The notes under the pieces are model-generated. The model ran no database searches, was not told the origin of the DNA, and worked only from the letters and a program-made list of their open reading frames with translations. The position numbers were made by a program, and so were the translations under genes. A stretch of 64,000 nt of DNA from Croceitalea rosinachiae (GTDB taxonomy: Bacteria; Bacteroidota; Bacteroidia; Flavobacteriales; Flavobacteriaceae), in the NCBI RefSeq assembly GCF_031846445.1, contig NZ_JAVRHR010000001.1:124001-188000 (forward strand), given 5' to 3'. Position 1 is the first letter of the stretch. Each line of letters opens with the position of its first letter. Shown here piece by piece: positions 8,232 through 17,766 of the stretch.

Positions 8232-10202
8232 TTAAGAAAGTACCCTATTCAGTTTGGCATGTAAAAGCTTGTTCAATTGTAGGTAATTTATAATTTCTTC
8301 TAGCACCTCTTCATTTTCCGTTTTGGCCTCAGTATCCTTTTGCAGATTGGCAATCCTGCCTTTTATCAAATTGCATCGTAATGTAAGAATGGTCTCACTA
8401 ACCAATTGGGCGACGCTATTATTCTTGTCTTTAGGGTAAATGTCTTTACGCTCCCAATCATGCAAGACGTAACGTTCTTCTTCCATTAAAATTGAAGACA
8501 CCTCTTCTACAGTTTCTTGATCTAATTCAGATAAAAACAGTTTTACCGAGAATTTCTCAGAAGTGTTTAGTTTTTCAATGAGCCGGTAGTAGATATTTTT
8601 AAAATTTTCATTGGACAGCTCTATCTCATCCTCTTGAAGATCCAAATATATTTTTTCATATACCTTCGCTTCAACCACTTCCGGTTCCAATTCCAAATCA
8701 CCATTTTTACTTTCTTTTAAGACTATATCCTCAAACTCTTGTTTTTGACTTCCGTAAAGTAAAAGCAACTCTATTATTTTACGTTCTAGTTCAAATTGAA
8801 CATCAATCTTTTCTACAACGGTTTTATTTTTTACAACTTCAAAAGCCTTCTGTTCTTGTTTCTGCTTTTTATTTGCTTCGTAAACCTCTTTCTTATCAAT
8901 TTGGGCAAGGGTATTGTACAATACCTCTTCAGAGATTTGCATGATTTTGGCACACTCCTGAATATAAATTTCTTTTTGTATCCTATCGGGAATCTTAGCA
9001 ATACTGTTAACGATATCACGCACAGTGTCCGCTCTTTTGATGGGGTCATCAGCAGCCTCTTTAGCCAAAAGGGAAGTTTTAAACTGAATAAAATCCTTAG
9101 CGTTTTCCTCAAGGTACAAGACTACATCCTCATAAGCATTGTTCTTTGCAAAACTATCAGGGTCTTCGCCTTCGGGAAAAGAACATACCTTCACATTCAT
9201 CCCCTGTTCCAGAATCAGGTCAATACCACGCAGTGAAGCTCTTAAACCCGCAGCATCGCCGTCAAAGAGCACGGTAATATTCTTGGTCAACCTATTGATC
9301 AATCGAATCTGTTCAGGGGTCAAAGCAGTACCACTAGAGGCCACTACATTTTCAATACCACGCTGGTTCATTTGAATGACATCAGTATAGCCTTCGACTA
9401 AAAAACAATTATCCTCTTTGGCAATTGCCTGTTTGCTATAATAAATGCCATAAAGTACTTTACTCTTATGGTAAATCTCACTTTCTGGCGAGTTTAAATA
9501 TTTGGCGGCTTTTTTATCATTAGTAAGTATTCGACCGCCAAAACCTAAAACCCTACCACTGATCGAATGAATAGGAAACATGACTCGCCCTTTAAACCGG
9601 TCAAATTTTCTAGTTTCTCCTCCTGCATGCTCCTTTACAATGGTTAAACCGGTTTTTGACAGGTATTCCAATTTATAACCGTCAGATAAAGCACTTTTTG
9701 TAAAAGCATCCCATTGATCTAGATTGTACCCAAGCCCGAACTTTTTTATGGTTTCATCAGTAAAACCTCTTTCTTTAAAATAGCTTAGTCCTATTGCTTT
9801 TCCCAATTCGGTATTCCATAGAGTATCCATGTACTGTTTAGATGCATATTCAGAGACCAAATACATGCTTTCACGCTCATTGGCTTGTTCTTTTTGTTCA
9901 TCAGATTGTTCAGTTTCCTCAATTTCGATATTATATTTTTTGGCCAAATACCGAATCGCCTCAGGGTAACTGAAATGTTCGTGCTCCATTAAAAAAGCAA
10001 CTACATTACCTCCTTTACCACTACTGAAGTCCTTCCATATTTGCTTAACGGGCGAAACCATAAAACTTGGAGTGCGCTCATCAGAAAAAGGGCTCAAACC
10101 TTTAAAATTAGAACCAGATTTTTTTAATTGTACAAAATCACCAATAACCTCTTCTAAACGAGCCGTTTCATAAACATTATCTATGGTGGTTTTTGAAATC
10201 AT
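8232..10202 (-). CDS. dnaG: DNA primase lacking zinc ligands
   Basis: A 656-residue primase that makes RNA primers at the replication fork. The N-terminal CHC2 fold is recognisable (FKGLSPFSDERTPSF and QIWKDFSSGKGGN), but all four zinc ligands are replaced: Ser37, Ser40, Asp58 and Ser61 stand where Cys, His, Cys and Cys are expected. The TOPRIM catalytic motifs EGYTD and LFDGDAAG are intact, as is the RFKGRVMFP core. The C-terminal third is divergent, as usual for the helicase-binding domain. This is the only primase in the window, and the open frame suggests a functional gene, so the zinc-free fold is probably genuine. Confidence 0.9.
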   Translation of the reverse strand: MISKTTIDNVYETARLEEVIGDFVQLKKSGSNFKGLSPFSDERTPSFMVSPVKQIWKDFSSGKGGNVVAFLMEHEHFSYPEAIRYLAKKYNIEIEETEQSDEQKEQANERESMYLVSEYASKQYMDTLWNTELGKAIGLSYFKERGFTDETIKKFGLGYNLDQWDAFTKSALSDGYKLEYLSKTGLTIVKEHAGGETRKFDRFKGRVMFPIHSISGRVLGFGGRILTNDKKAAKYLNSPESEIYHKSKVLYGIYYSKQAIAKEDNCFLVEGYTDVIQMNQRGIENVVASSGTALTPEQIRLINRLTKNITVLFDGDAAGLRASLRGIDLILEQGMNVKVCSFPEGEDPDSFAKNNAYEDVVLYLEENAKDFIQFKTSLLAKEAADDPIKRADTVRDIVNSIAKIPDRIQKEIYIQECAKIMQISEEVLYNTLAQIDKKEVYEANKKQKQEQKAFEVVKNKTVVEKIDVQFELERKIIELLLLYGSQKQEFEDIVLKESKNGDLELEPEVVEAKVYEKIYLDLQEDEIELSNENFKNIYYRLIEKLNTSEKFSVKLFLSELDQETVEEVSSILMEEERYVLHDWERKDIYPKDKNNSVAQLVSETILTLRCNLIKGRIANLQKDTEAKTENEEVLEEIINYLQLNKLLHAKLNRVLS

Positions 10203-10274
10203 AATCTATTGAAACCTTTCTAAAAGATGGAAGTTTTATTTGTTTAAATTAGAACTTCAAATGTATCAATAAAT

Positions 10275-10520
10275 ATGATTCTTTTTTTTGGAACCAAACC
10301 CGGGAAACAAATTAAGAAGCCTTTGAACCATATTGCTTGTAATCATTGTAAGCAAACAGGTACGCTAAGTGTTACTTTGCAGTCAAATTATTTGCATTTG
10401 TTTTGGGTTCCTTTATTTAAAATAGGAACATCCCGATTTGTGAAATGCTCCCATTGTAAAAAGGTGTATTATAAAGATGAGTTTACTATAGAGATGGAAA
10501 AAATTGTAAATTCTCTTTAA
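10275..10520 (+). CDS. Small zinc-ribbon protein
   Basis: An 81-residue protein with two CxxC knuckles, CNHC (about residues 23-26) and CSHC (about 58-61), separated by a hydrophobic stretch NYLHLFWVPLFKIG. The pattern is that of a small zinc-ribbon domain. Comparable short proteins in Flavobacteriaceae have no known function. It stands alone, divergent from dnaG by 72 bases and convergent with the next gene. Confidence 0.6.
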   Translation: MILFFGTKPGKQIKKPLNHIACNHCKQTGTLSVTLQSNYLHLFWVPLFKIGTSRFVKCSHCKKVYYKDEFTIEMEKIVNSL

Positions 10521-10562
10521 AAATCAGATTTATAAATTAAAATAACTTATCTCTAGATTTTA

Positions 10563-11642
10563 TTAAAGATCAAATCTAAATCCCAATGATATATTGCGTT
10601 GTTCAACAACAGCATCTCTAAATATTGGGTTTAAATCATATTTCAAATAAAGCTGTGTGCCACCAAAACCTGCATAGGCACTAACTCCATAAATTAAATC
10701 AGCTGTATTGTAATCTCTTTTAAATTTATCTTTAATACGCTCACCATTTTCTTGGTATTTCAACTTTTGACGGGTACCTATATTAAAGCCTCCATACCCC
10801 CCAATACCAAAGCGAAAGCTACGGTCAATGTTGTAACGAATAGTTTTTTCTGTCTCTCGAACTCTTGACGAACCAAATTCAAAATGAACTGGAAATACTA
10901 AGTTATCCATTCTTAACTTTGATTTGCTCAATTCTAAGAGGAACTCTTGCAATTCGGTTTGATCACCATTTTCTACAAAAAACTGATTATCAACAGGTTT
11001 TAAACCATTAAATTGAAAAGAAAACCCATAATTAAGTCTAACAAAATTAGAATTTTTAAATACACGGGTCCTCCATTGCCATCCCATTTCAAAAAACCTG
11101 CTTCCCCCTATTTTATAAGGTGAATCGCTTAAAGACTCATCATCAATCAAAGCGTTATTTAAACCAATTGCAATCACAAAATCAGAATAGGTGCGACGAT
11201 CGTATCGAAGTTCTCTTTTCCAATTTTTGGTACTAAAAAAGAACTCTTCTGAAGGCTTACCATTAATATCGATTCCAATCCTGATTTGGTCCTCGGTCAA
11301 GGTATCATTCATGGTTTCTGCAATGACATCTCCATTATTTCTTTCTAATAAGGAAATTCGATTTTCAATTATTGCAATTCGATTTTCAATGTTCAAGGCG
11401 CGTTTTTTTGCAACACTTTCCTTAAGTTCTTGAGCTTTTTCAGGGGAAATAACACCTCTCTCAAGCTGCTCATTTATACCAGAAATTTCGATCTTTAAGG
11501 CATCTTTTTCTTGAGCGGTGATTCTTGTTTTTTGTTTTTCGAGTTTTTCAACTTTCCGTTGATACTTTTCGTTCTGAGCTAAAAGGCTTTGTGTTAAAAA
11601 AGCTAAAAATAAGATTACTAAAAATGTACTGAGTTTTTTCAT
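10563..11642 (-). CDS. Putative outer-membrane beta-barrel protein with coiled coil
   Basis: A 359-residue exported protein: signal peptide at residues 1-22 ending in LLAQ, then a Lys/Glu-rich coiled coil (about 25-105) with repeated IENRI units, then an aromatic-rich C-terminal half with alternating strands, ending SLGFRFDL. A terminal aromatic-x-hydrophobic strand is typical of outer-membrane barrels. It lies downstream of an ECF sigma factor and its likely anti-sigma gene, separated from the latter by a hairpin at 11673-11697, so it may belong to that regulon. The family is not named with certainty. Confidence 0.55.
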   Translation of the reverse strand: MKKLSTFLVILFLAFLTQSLLAQNEKYQRKVEKLEKQKTRITAQEKDALKIEISGINEQLERGVISPEKAQELKESVAKKRALNIENRIAIIENRISLLERNNGDVIAETMNDTLTEDQIRIGIDINGKPSEEFFFSTKNWKRELRYDRRTYSDFVIAIGLNNALIDDESLSDSPYKIGGSRFFEMGWQWRTRVFKNSNFVRLNYGFSFQFNGLKPVDNQFFVENGDQTELQEFLLELSKSKLRMDNLVFPVHFEFGSSRVRETEKTIRYNIDRSFRFGIGGYGGFNIGTRQKLKYQENGERIKDKFKRDYNTADLIYGVSAYAGFGGTQLYLKYDLNPIFRDAVVEQRNISLGFRFDL

Positions 11643-11672
11643 AATGATTTCAGTTTATACCATCCCCTACCT

Positions 11673-11697
11673 ACCTCCCAAAAAGGGAGGGGTATAA
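11673..11697. terminator. Intercistronic hairpin
   Basis: CCTCCC and GGGAGG pair around an AAAAA loop, flanked by further partly complementary bases. It sits in the 80-base gap between the anti-sigma-like gene and the downstream barrel protein. No long T-run follows on the minus strand, so it may act as a transcript-stability element instead of a full terminator. Confidence 0.4.
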
Positions 11698-11722
11698 AGG
11701 GATAGCTTTTGATTGATGAATA

Positions 11723-12460
11723 TTAATTATTTCGGTCGGCTACAGCTGTACGTACTTTAAAAAAGCCGTCTTTAAGTTTTTCAAACAATTGTCCTCTAAA
11801 AGTTCTATCGAGTTCGTCTTCTGCTTCGGCAAGCAAAGCCATAGCATCTACTTTTCCATTCTCTTGAAATACTTTGTTGGCAAGTAATTCACGTTGCGCC
11901 ACCAACAACAAAGAATCTATTTCGAAATCAGTTATTTCAATGTTCTGTTGTTCTAAATCAGCTACTACATTCAATACATCATTCAGTTTATTATCAATTA
12001 ACTTTTGTTCGTTTATAGCAATCTCTTCTTGCATTACAACCTCCTCCTCTTTATTATCGAGTAAAACAAAATCTTGTTGAACAGGTTCTTTAAGTTTCAA
12101 AATCGGAGTTAGTTTCTCGATTGGCTTTATTTCATTTTCTACAGCAACTTCATCCTTAGTAATCAAGATTTTAGTTTTCTGATTTGGCATTTCCTCATCG
12201 ATATTGGTTTCAATACTATCAGTCTTGACATCAACAACTTCAAGTACTGGTTGTAATTCTGACCCAGAATTAAAGTAGGCCACAGAAAGAAACAAAACAC
12301 CAATAAAACTTGCTGCAATAGCATACCAATAAACTCTTTTATTAACATGCTTGGTAGTATCGTCTCCCAATTGAGATTCAATTTTACTCCAGGCTGTTTC
12401 AGAGGGCTGAAGTTCTCTGCCTTGAAGTTTTCGTTTGATATGTTCTTCTAACTTATCCAT
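11723..12460 (-). CDS. Probable anti-sigma factor, single membrane span
   Basis: A 245-residue protein. The N-terminal about 40 residues are cytoplasmic-looking and amphipathic (LEEHIKRKLQGRELQPSE). One membrane span follows at about 44-64 (YAIAASFIGVLFLSVAYF), then a long acidic, low-complexity periplasmic region. The gene starts 9 bases after the ECF sigma gene, which is the usual place for the cognate anti-sigma. The sequence shows no ZAS zinc motif, so the assignment rests on topology and context. Confidence 0.6.
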   Translation of the reverse strand: MDKLEEHIKRKLQGRELQPSETAWSKIESQLGDDTTKHVNKRVYWYAIAASFIGVLFLSVAYFNSGSELQPVLEVVDVKTDSIETNIDEEMPNQKTKILITKDEVAVENEIKPIEKLTPILKLKEPVQQDFVLLDNKEEEVVMQEEIAINEQKLIDNKLNDVLNVVADLEQQNIEITDFEIDSLLLVAQRELLANKVFQENGKVDAMALLAEAEDELDRTFRGQLFEKLKDGFFKVRTAVADRNN

Positions 12461-12469
12461 ATTTATTCT

Positions 12470-13042
12470 TTAATTCTCTCTCGATTTAGTTCGAGATGAA
12501 ATTCCTTGTAATTTTAAATTTTCTTGAAGCATCTTACGCGCTTTAAACAACTGTGATTTTGAAGTACCCTCAGATATCTTGAGCATTTTAGCAATCTCAT
12601 GATGCTTATAACCCTCTACTGCATACAGCACAAAAACCATCTTGTATCCCTCAGGGAGGCTATCGATTAAATCTTGTATATGTTCAATATCCAAAATGGA
12701 TTCAGTTTCGGCTACCCCTAAATCTTTTTTTTCAAAAACCTCATCATCATAAACGACAAACTGTTTTTTTCTTAAGTAAGAAATGCTTTCACGAACCATG
12801 ATTTTTCGAATCCAACCTTCAAAACTTCCACGATGTTCAAATGCTGCTAAATTTTTAAAGACCTTTACAAAACCATTGACCATAACATCTTCAGCAAACT
12901 GAACATCTTTTATATATTGGCGACAAACACTTAACATTTTAGGCGCAAACTTTTCATAAATGGTTCGCTGGGCTTGACGATTACCTGCAATTGCTTTTTT
13001 CAGCAATTGCTTTTCATTACTATAAATTGAAATGATTTTCAA
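12470..13042 (-). CDS. ECF RNA polymerase sigma factor
   Basis: A 190-residue sigma-70 family factor. Region 2 is at about residues 25-90, with VCRQYIKDVQFAEDVMVNGF for core and -10 binding. Region 4 is at about 120-180, with LPEGYKMVFVLYAVEGYKHHEIA and SEGTSKSQLFKARKML for -35 recognition. It begins a three-gene minus-strand unit with the probable anti-sigma factor and an outer-membrane protein, suggesting it responds to an envelope signal. No autoregulatory promoter was identified by eye. Confidence 0.87.
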   Translation of the reverse strand: MKIISIYSNEKQLLKKAIAGNRQAQRTIYEKFAPKMLSVCRQYIKDVQFAEDVMVNGFVKVFKNLAAFEHRGSFEGWIRKIMVRESISYLRKKQFVVYDDEVFEKKDLGVAETESILDIEHIQDLIDSLPEGYKMVFVLYAVEGYKHHEIAKMLKISEGTSKSQLFKARKMLQENLKLQGISSRTKSREN

Positions 13043-13144
13043 TAGTTCTCGATTTGTCTTCTATAAAGATAGACGAGGTGAGTTTTAAAATAGTTGTCTA
13101 AGGTTTTGATTTTTTTCAAAATCTATTTTTGGAAGCAATCAAAA

Positions 13145-14122
13145 TTATTTCTTTCGATCAACCACATAATTAACCATAAGACTAAGGGAAGCTTTATATT
13201 CTGAATCTGGATAATCGTTCAACAAGGCAAGTGCCTCGTCTTTAAACTGCAACATTTTTTTTACCGCATAATCCAATCCGCCTTGCTCTTTTACATAAGC
13301 AATCACTTCTTTTACACGTTTCTTGTCTTTGTTATGATTTTTGACCGAATTGATTATCCATCTTTTTTTGTCATTTGAACTCATGTTCAAAGCATAAATC
13401 AATGGCAGAGTCATTTTTTGCTCTTTAATATCTATTCCCGTCGGTTTTCCAATACGTTTGCTACCGTAATCAAAAAGGTCATCTTTAATTTGAAACGCCA
13501 TTCCGCACAGTTCTCCAAATCTTCTAAAAATCTCTACTTCTTTAGAATCTGGCTTTACCGATGCCGCACCCATACTGCAACATGAAGCGATAAGCCTAGC
13601 TGTTTTTTGACGAATAATTTCGTAGTAAACCTCTTCAGTAATATCAAGTCTACGCGCTTTTTCTATTTGCAATAATTCACCTTCGCTCATTGCTTTTACC
13701 GACTCAGATATAATATGCAATAAATCATAGTCTTTTGTTTCTAAAGCAGTTAGCAATCCTTTAGAAAATAAAAAGTCTCCAACCAAAACCGCAATTTTGT
13801 TCTTCCAAAGTGCATTCACCGAAAAAAAACCACGTCTTTTATTGCTATCATCAACCACATCATCATGCACCAAACTTGCGGTATGAATCAATTCAATGAT
13901 AGAAGCACCGGTATAAGTTCGCTCATTTACTTCTCCACCATTCAAAAGCTTAGCGGTCAAAAAAACGAACATTGGTCGCATTTGCTTCCCTTTTCTGTTG
14001 ACAATGTAATAAGTAATACGGTTAAAAAGGGCCACTTTTGAAGACATAGATTCTCGGAACTTATTCTCAAAAAGTTCCATTTCTTCTTCAATAGGTTCCC
14101 GTATTTGAGCAGCGATTTTCAA
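13145..14122 (-). CDS. Polyprenyl synthetase
   Basis: A 325-residue trans-isoprenyl diphosphate synthase. Both Asp-rich metal motifs are present: LVHDDVVDDSNKRRG (first) and QIKDDLFDYG (second). The enzyme condenses isopentenyl diphosphate units onto an allylic diphosphate; length and motif pattern fit an octaprenyl- or similar long-chain synthase for the menaquinone side chain, but chain length cannot be decided here. It is followed on the same strand by the sigma unit and preceded by rlmN, with its own spacing of about 115 bases. Confidence 0.85.
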   Translation of the reverse strand: MKIAAQIREPIEEEMELFENKFRESMSSKVALFNRITYYIVNRKGKQMRPMFVFLTAKLLNGGEVNERTYTGASIIELIHTASLVHDDVVDDSNKRRGFFSVNALWKNKIAVLVGDFLFSKGLLTALETKDYDLLHIISESVKAMSEGELLQIEKARRLDITEEVYYEIIRQKTARLIASCCSMGAASVKPDSKEVEIFRRFGELCGMAFQIKDDLFDYGSKRIGKPTGIDIKEQKMTLPLIYALNMSSNDKKRWIINSVKNHNKDKKRVKEVIAYVKEQGGLDYAVKKMLQFKDEALALLNDYPDSEYKASLSLMVNYVVDRKK

Positions 14123-14236
14123 CTAAAAATTACTAATGATCAATTTCGTTTGGACATCAAAAGTAGGGAAAAAGCTAACGCTCTATGTAGTAAGCTTTAA
14201 GTTTTAAGATGATTGGTCAATACCATCTATAAAGTG

Positions 14237-15277
14237 TTATGTTTTATTGGCCAACTGACCGCAGGCAGCATCAATATCTTTGCCACGAGAACGTCTAACG
14301 GTCACAGTGATATTATTAGCCTCTAAAACCCGCTGGTACATATCGATAGCTCTATTGGATGCCTGTTGAAACTCACCATCGTCTATAGGGTTATATTCAA
14401 TGATATTTACCTTTGACGGAGCAAAACGACAAAACTTCACCAAAGCATCAACCGCTTCTTGCGTATCATTTATTCCTTCCCAAACTACATATTCGTACGT
14501 AATCCTATTTTTGGTCTTACCATACCAATACTGCAAAGCCTCTCTTAAATCTTTAAGTGGAAAGGTTTCATTAAAAGGCATAATGGAAGTACGGACCTCA
14601 TCAATTGCTGAATGTAACGAAACTGCTAAATTGAACTTTACCTTTTCATCTGCCATTTTTCGAATCATCTTTGGAACACCAGAAGTGGAAACGGTAATTC
14701 GTTTTGGCGACATACCCAACCCTTCTTTTGAAGTTATTTTTTCTATCGATTTTAAAACATTATTATAGTTCATCAAAGGCTCGCCCATGCCCATAAACAC
14801 GATATTGCTCAATGGGCGGTCAAAATATAATCGGCTTTGGTTATCTATGGCCACAACTTGATCATAAATCTCGTCAGGATTCAGGTTACGCATTCTTTTA
14901 AGTCGAGAAGTAGCACAAAATCGACAATCTAGACTGCAACCCACTTGACTTGAAACACAGGCCGTTGTTCTTGAAGCAGTAGGTATTAAAACAGATTCAA
15001 CAATTAATGTATCATGTAACTGCACTGCATTTTTAATAGTACCATCATTGCTTCGTTGCATTTGGTCAACTTTGATATGATTGATTACAAAATTGCTCTC
15101 TAACATTTCGCGGGTTGCTTTTGACAGATTCGTCATACCTTCAAAAGAGTGGGCAGATTTCTGCCATAGCCACTCGTACACTTGATTACCACGAAAAGCT
15201 TTATCCCCGCTAGAAACAAAAAAATTACGCAATTGTTCTTTAGTGAGTGCTCGTATATCTTTCTTGGTAGTATCCAT
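14237..15277 (-). CDS. rlmN: 23S rRNA/tRNA adenine-C2 methyltransferase
   Basis: A 346-residue radical SAM enzyme with the cluster motif CxxxCxxC (Cys114, Cys118, Cys121), the GMGEPLMNY motif, and a C-terminal RRSRGKDIDAACGQL containing the methyl-carrying Cys. It methylates A2503 of 23S rRNA and A37 of some tRNAs. An upstream GTG at 15283 would add two residues; the ATG at 15277 is preferred. A -7-like TACCTTTG (plus-strand 15283-15290) lies immediately upstream, which would place transcription at or next to the ATG. Confidence 0.92.
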   Translation of the reverse strand: MDTTKKDIRALTKEQLRNFFVSSGDKAFRGNQVYEWLWQKSAHSFEGMTNLSKATREMLESNFVINHIKVDQMQRSNDGTIKNAVQLHDTLIVESVLIPTASRTTACVSSQVGCSLDCRFCATSRLKRMRNLNPDEIYDQVVAIDNQSRLYFDRPLSNIVFMGMGEPLMNYNNVLKSIEKITSKEGLGMSPKRITVSTSGVPKMIRKMADEKVKFNLAVSLHSAIDEVRTSIMPFNETFPLKDLREALQYWYGKTKNRITYEYVVWEGINDTQEAVDALVKFCRFAPSKVNIIEYNPIDDGEFQQASNRAIDMYQRVLEANNITVTVRRSRGKDIDAACGQLANKT

Positions 15278-15301
15278 TTGCACAAAGGTAGTGGAATAAA
15301 A

Positions 15302-15329
15302 AATCCCGATTTAAACTAAAATCGGGACT
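15302..15329 (-). terminator. Intrinsic terminator after queA
   Basis: On the minus strand AGTCCCGATTT and AAATCGGGATT form an 11-pair stem (one G-T pair) with a 6-base loop, followed by TTTTTT. It ends queA transcription 20 bases before rlmN. The stem shares the AGTCCCGAT core with the attenuator stem before pheA. Confidence 0.75.
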
Positions 15330-15357
15330 TACCTCTTAATTTGAAAGAAATAATCTC

Positions 15358-16407
15358 TTATAAAATCAACATGGCGTCGCCATAAGAATAGAACTTATAA
15401 CTTTCTAAAATAGCTTGCTTATATGCCTTTTTCATTAAATCATGACCTACAAAAGCAGAAATCATCATCAATAAGGTTGATTTCGGCAAATGAAAATTAG
15501 TGACCATACAATTAGCAATACTGAATTCATATGGAGGAAAAATAAACTTGTTGGTCCAACCCTCAAAAGTATTCAGCTTGTGGTCAGAAGAAACAGCACT
15601 TTCAAGACCTCGCATTACTGTTGTACCTACTGCACATACGCGACGTTTATTTGCCTTGGCCTTATTTACAATTTCTGTAGCTTTCTCATCTATAACCAAC
15701 TCTTCACTATCCATCTTATGTTTTGATAGGTCTTCGACCTCAACAGGGTTAAATGTTCCCAAACCAACATGTAAGGTAACCTCAGCAAAATCAATGCCTT
15801 TAATTTCCAATTTTTTCAATAAATGCTTTGAAAAATGAAGTCCTGCTGTTGGTGCTGCAACTGCCCCTTCATGCTTTGCATAAATCGTTTGGTATCGCTC
15901 TTCATCCTCAGGGGTTACATCACGCTTAATATATTTTGGCAAGGGTGTTTGACCAAGTTCTCTTAGTTTTCTTCTGAAATCAGTATATGAACCATCATAT
16001 AAAAAACGAAGCGTTCTGCCTCTAGAAGTAGTATTGTCTATTACCTCGGCCACTAAACTTTCATCATCACCAAAATATAATTTGTTCCCGATTCTAATCT
16101 TACGCGCCGGATCTACTAAAACATCCCAAAGGCGCTGTTCTTCATTTAATTCTCTTAACAAAAACACTTCTATTCTCGCTCCTGTTTTCTCTTTATTACC
16201 ATATAACCTAGCAGGAAACACCTTAGTGTTATTCAATACCATTACATCATCTTCCTCAAAATAGTCTATCATATCTTTGAACATCTTATGCTCAATTTTT
16301 CCCGTCTCACGATGAATCACCATTAATTTGGATTCGTCACGGTTTTCTGCTGGATACTCAGCTAATAATTCTTCTGGAAGCTCAAAACTGAAGTTTGATA
16401 ATTTCAT
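15358..16407 (-). CDS. queA: S-adenosylmethionine:tRNA ribosyltransferase-isomerase
   Basis: A 349-residue protein matching QueA throughout: FELPEELLAEYPAENRDESKLMV at the start, VLNNTKVFPARLYG, AAPTAGLHFSKHLL in the centre, HVGLGTFNPV, and YKFYSYGDAMLIL at the end. It transfers and rearranges the ribose of SAM onto 7-aminomethyl-7-deazaguanine in tRNA to give epoxyqueuosine. The full family length is present. It is terminated by the hairpin at 15302-15329. Confidence 0.93.
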   Translation of the reverse strand: MKLSNFSFELPEELLAEYPAENRDESKLMVIHRETGKIEHKMFKDMIDYFEEDDVMVLNNTKVFPARLYGNKEKTGARIEVFLLRELNEEQRLWDVLVDPARKIRIGNKLYFGDDESLVAEVIDNTTSRGRTLRFLYDGSYTDFRRKLRELGQTPLPKYIKRDVTPEDEERYQTIYAKHEGAVAAPTAGLHFSKHLLKKLEIKGIDFAEVTLHVGLGTFNPVEVEDLSKHKMDSEELVIDEKATEIVNKAKANKRRVCAVGTTVMRGLESAVSSDHKLNTFEGWTNKFIFPPYEFSIANCMVTNFHLPKSTLLMMISAFVGHDLMKKAYKQAILESYKFYSYGDAMLIL

Positions 16408-16491
16408 ATGCGTTTTTGGGTGTTTTTTAAAGACGGCAAATATACAATCTGCGCATAGGGGTTGTCAAGTAATTAGACAATTAATTCAAAA

Positions 16492-17721
16492 CTAAGCTTC
16501 TTTCCCCTTCAACCCGATGAGCCGCATATCTTTCCAAAAATCTGGATATGATTTTGATACTACCCCGGCATCTTTAATGTAGAGGCCTGTTTTTAAGGCT
16601 AATGGGGCGAATGCCATTGCCATTCTATGATCATTATAGGTCTCTATCACCTTATTTTCCAATATATCTACACTAGGTTCAAGGGATAGGCTCTCGTTGG
16701 TTATCGTAACTGATGCGCCTACTTTTTCTAATTCTGTTTTCATGGCGGCTAGACGATCGGTCTCTTTAATTGGTAGGGTATGTAGGCCCTTTAAATGACA
16801 TCCCAAACCAAGTCCAAAAGAAGTCACGGCAATTGTTTGGGCAATATCAGGAGCGTTGGAGAGTTCAAGGTTCAAGATTTCAAGATTTGGGTTAGCTACC
16901 TTTTTTAAGGTGATACCATTATTGCCAAAAGTTGTCTCTACCCCGTAATGCCTATATATCTCTGTTAAAACGCTATCACCTTGAAGAGAATTTTTTTTAT
17001 ACGAGGATAGTTCAATTTCTGAACCTAAATCTGATAAAGCCGCAATACTATAAAAATAACTTGCAGCACTCCAATCAGACTCAACAATAAGTATCTTCTC
17101 TTTAGCTGATTTCTTAGCATCTACTTTAATCTGATTACCTTCAAATTTAGTCTTCACACCCACTTCATCTAATAGACCTAATGTCATTTTAATATAAGGT
17201 ACTGAGGTAATCTTGCCTACTAAATTTAAAACCAGACCGTTTTCTAAGCTTGGAGCGGTAAGCAACAATGACGAAATGTATTGACTACTAATATTTGCAG
17301 GTAAGCTGACTTTGTTCTTACTTAGTTTTTTACCACTGATTTTTATAGGGGGAAAACCCTCATTTTCGACATATGAAATTTCAGCTCCTAAATCTTTAAG
17401 GGCATTTACCAATACGCTTATAGGTCTTTCCTTCATTCTATCGGAACCTGTTAAAACTACTTCTTTACCTTTTTGCGAAGCAAAAAAGGAAGTTAGAAAA
17501 CGCATAGCAGTACCCGCATGATGAACATCTACGGTTCCATTTGAAATCCCCAGTCCATTTCGCATTACTTGTGCATCATCAGAATTGGAAAGGTTCTCAA
17601 TCTTTAAATTTTTAAAAAGCGCTTGTAACAATAATAGTCTATTGGTTTCGCTTTTAGAGCCGGTAATTTGAATTTTGGACTCTATTAAATTACTTTGGGG
17701 TGCAGAAAGGTGAAGTTTCAA
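16492..17721 (-). CDS. aroA: 3-phosphoshikimate 1-carboxyvinyltransferase (EPSP synthase)
   Basis: A 409-residue enzyme joining shikimate-3-phosphate and PEP in the shikimate pathway. Visible family motifs are ITGSKSETNRLLLLQAL near the N-terminus, HAGTAMRFLTSF, NISSQYISSLLL, and IKETDRLAAMKTEL followed by YNDHRMAMAFAPLAL. It lies between queA and the MazG-like gene on the minus strand and supplies the chorismate branch used by the aromatic operon at 20.9-24.9 kb, though it is in a separate unit. Confidence 0.92.
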   Translation of the reverse strand: MKLHLSAPQSNLIESKIQITGSKSETNRLLLLQALFKNLKIENLSNSDDAQVMRNGLGISNGTVDVHHAGTAMRFLTSFFASQKGKEVVLTGSDRMKERPISVLVNALKDLGAEISYVENEGFPPIKISGKKLSKNKVSLPANISSQYISSLLLTAPSLENGLVLNLVGKITSVPYIKMTLGLLDEVGVKTKFEGNQIKVDAKKSAKEKILIVESDWSAASYFYSIAALSDLGSEIELSSYKKNSLQGDSVLTEIYRHYGVETTFGNNGITLKKVANPNLEILNLELSNAPDIAQTIAVTSFGLGLGCHLKGLHTLPIKETDRLAAMKTELEKVGASVTITNESLSLEPSVDILENKVIETYNDHRMAMAFAPLALKTGLYIKDAGVVSKSYPDFWKDMRLIGLKGKEA

Positions 17722-17766
17722 AACAAAGGTATTTGAGTAGGTGAAAACAAAAGCTCAAATATAAGC

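Noticed and set aside
8796..9236. Long plus-strand open frames inside the dnaG region
   Set aside because: They are antisense to a complete DnaG with clear motifs, have low-complexity composition and no recognisable domain.
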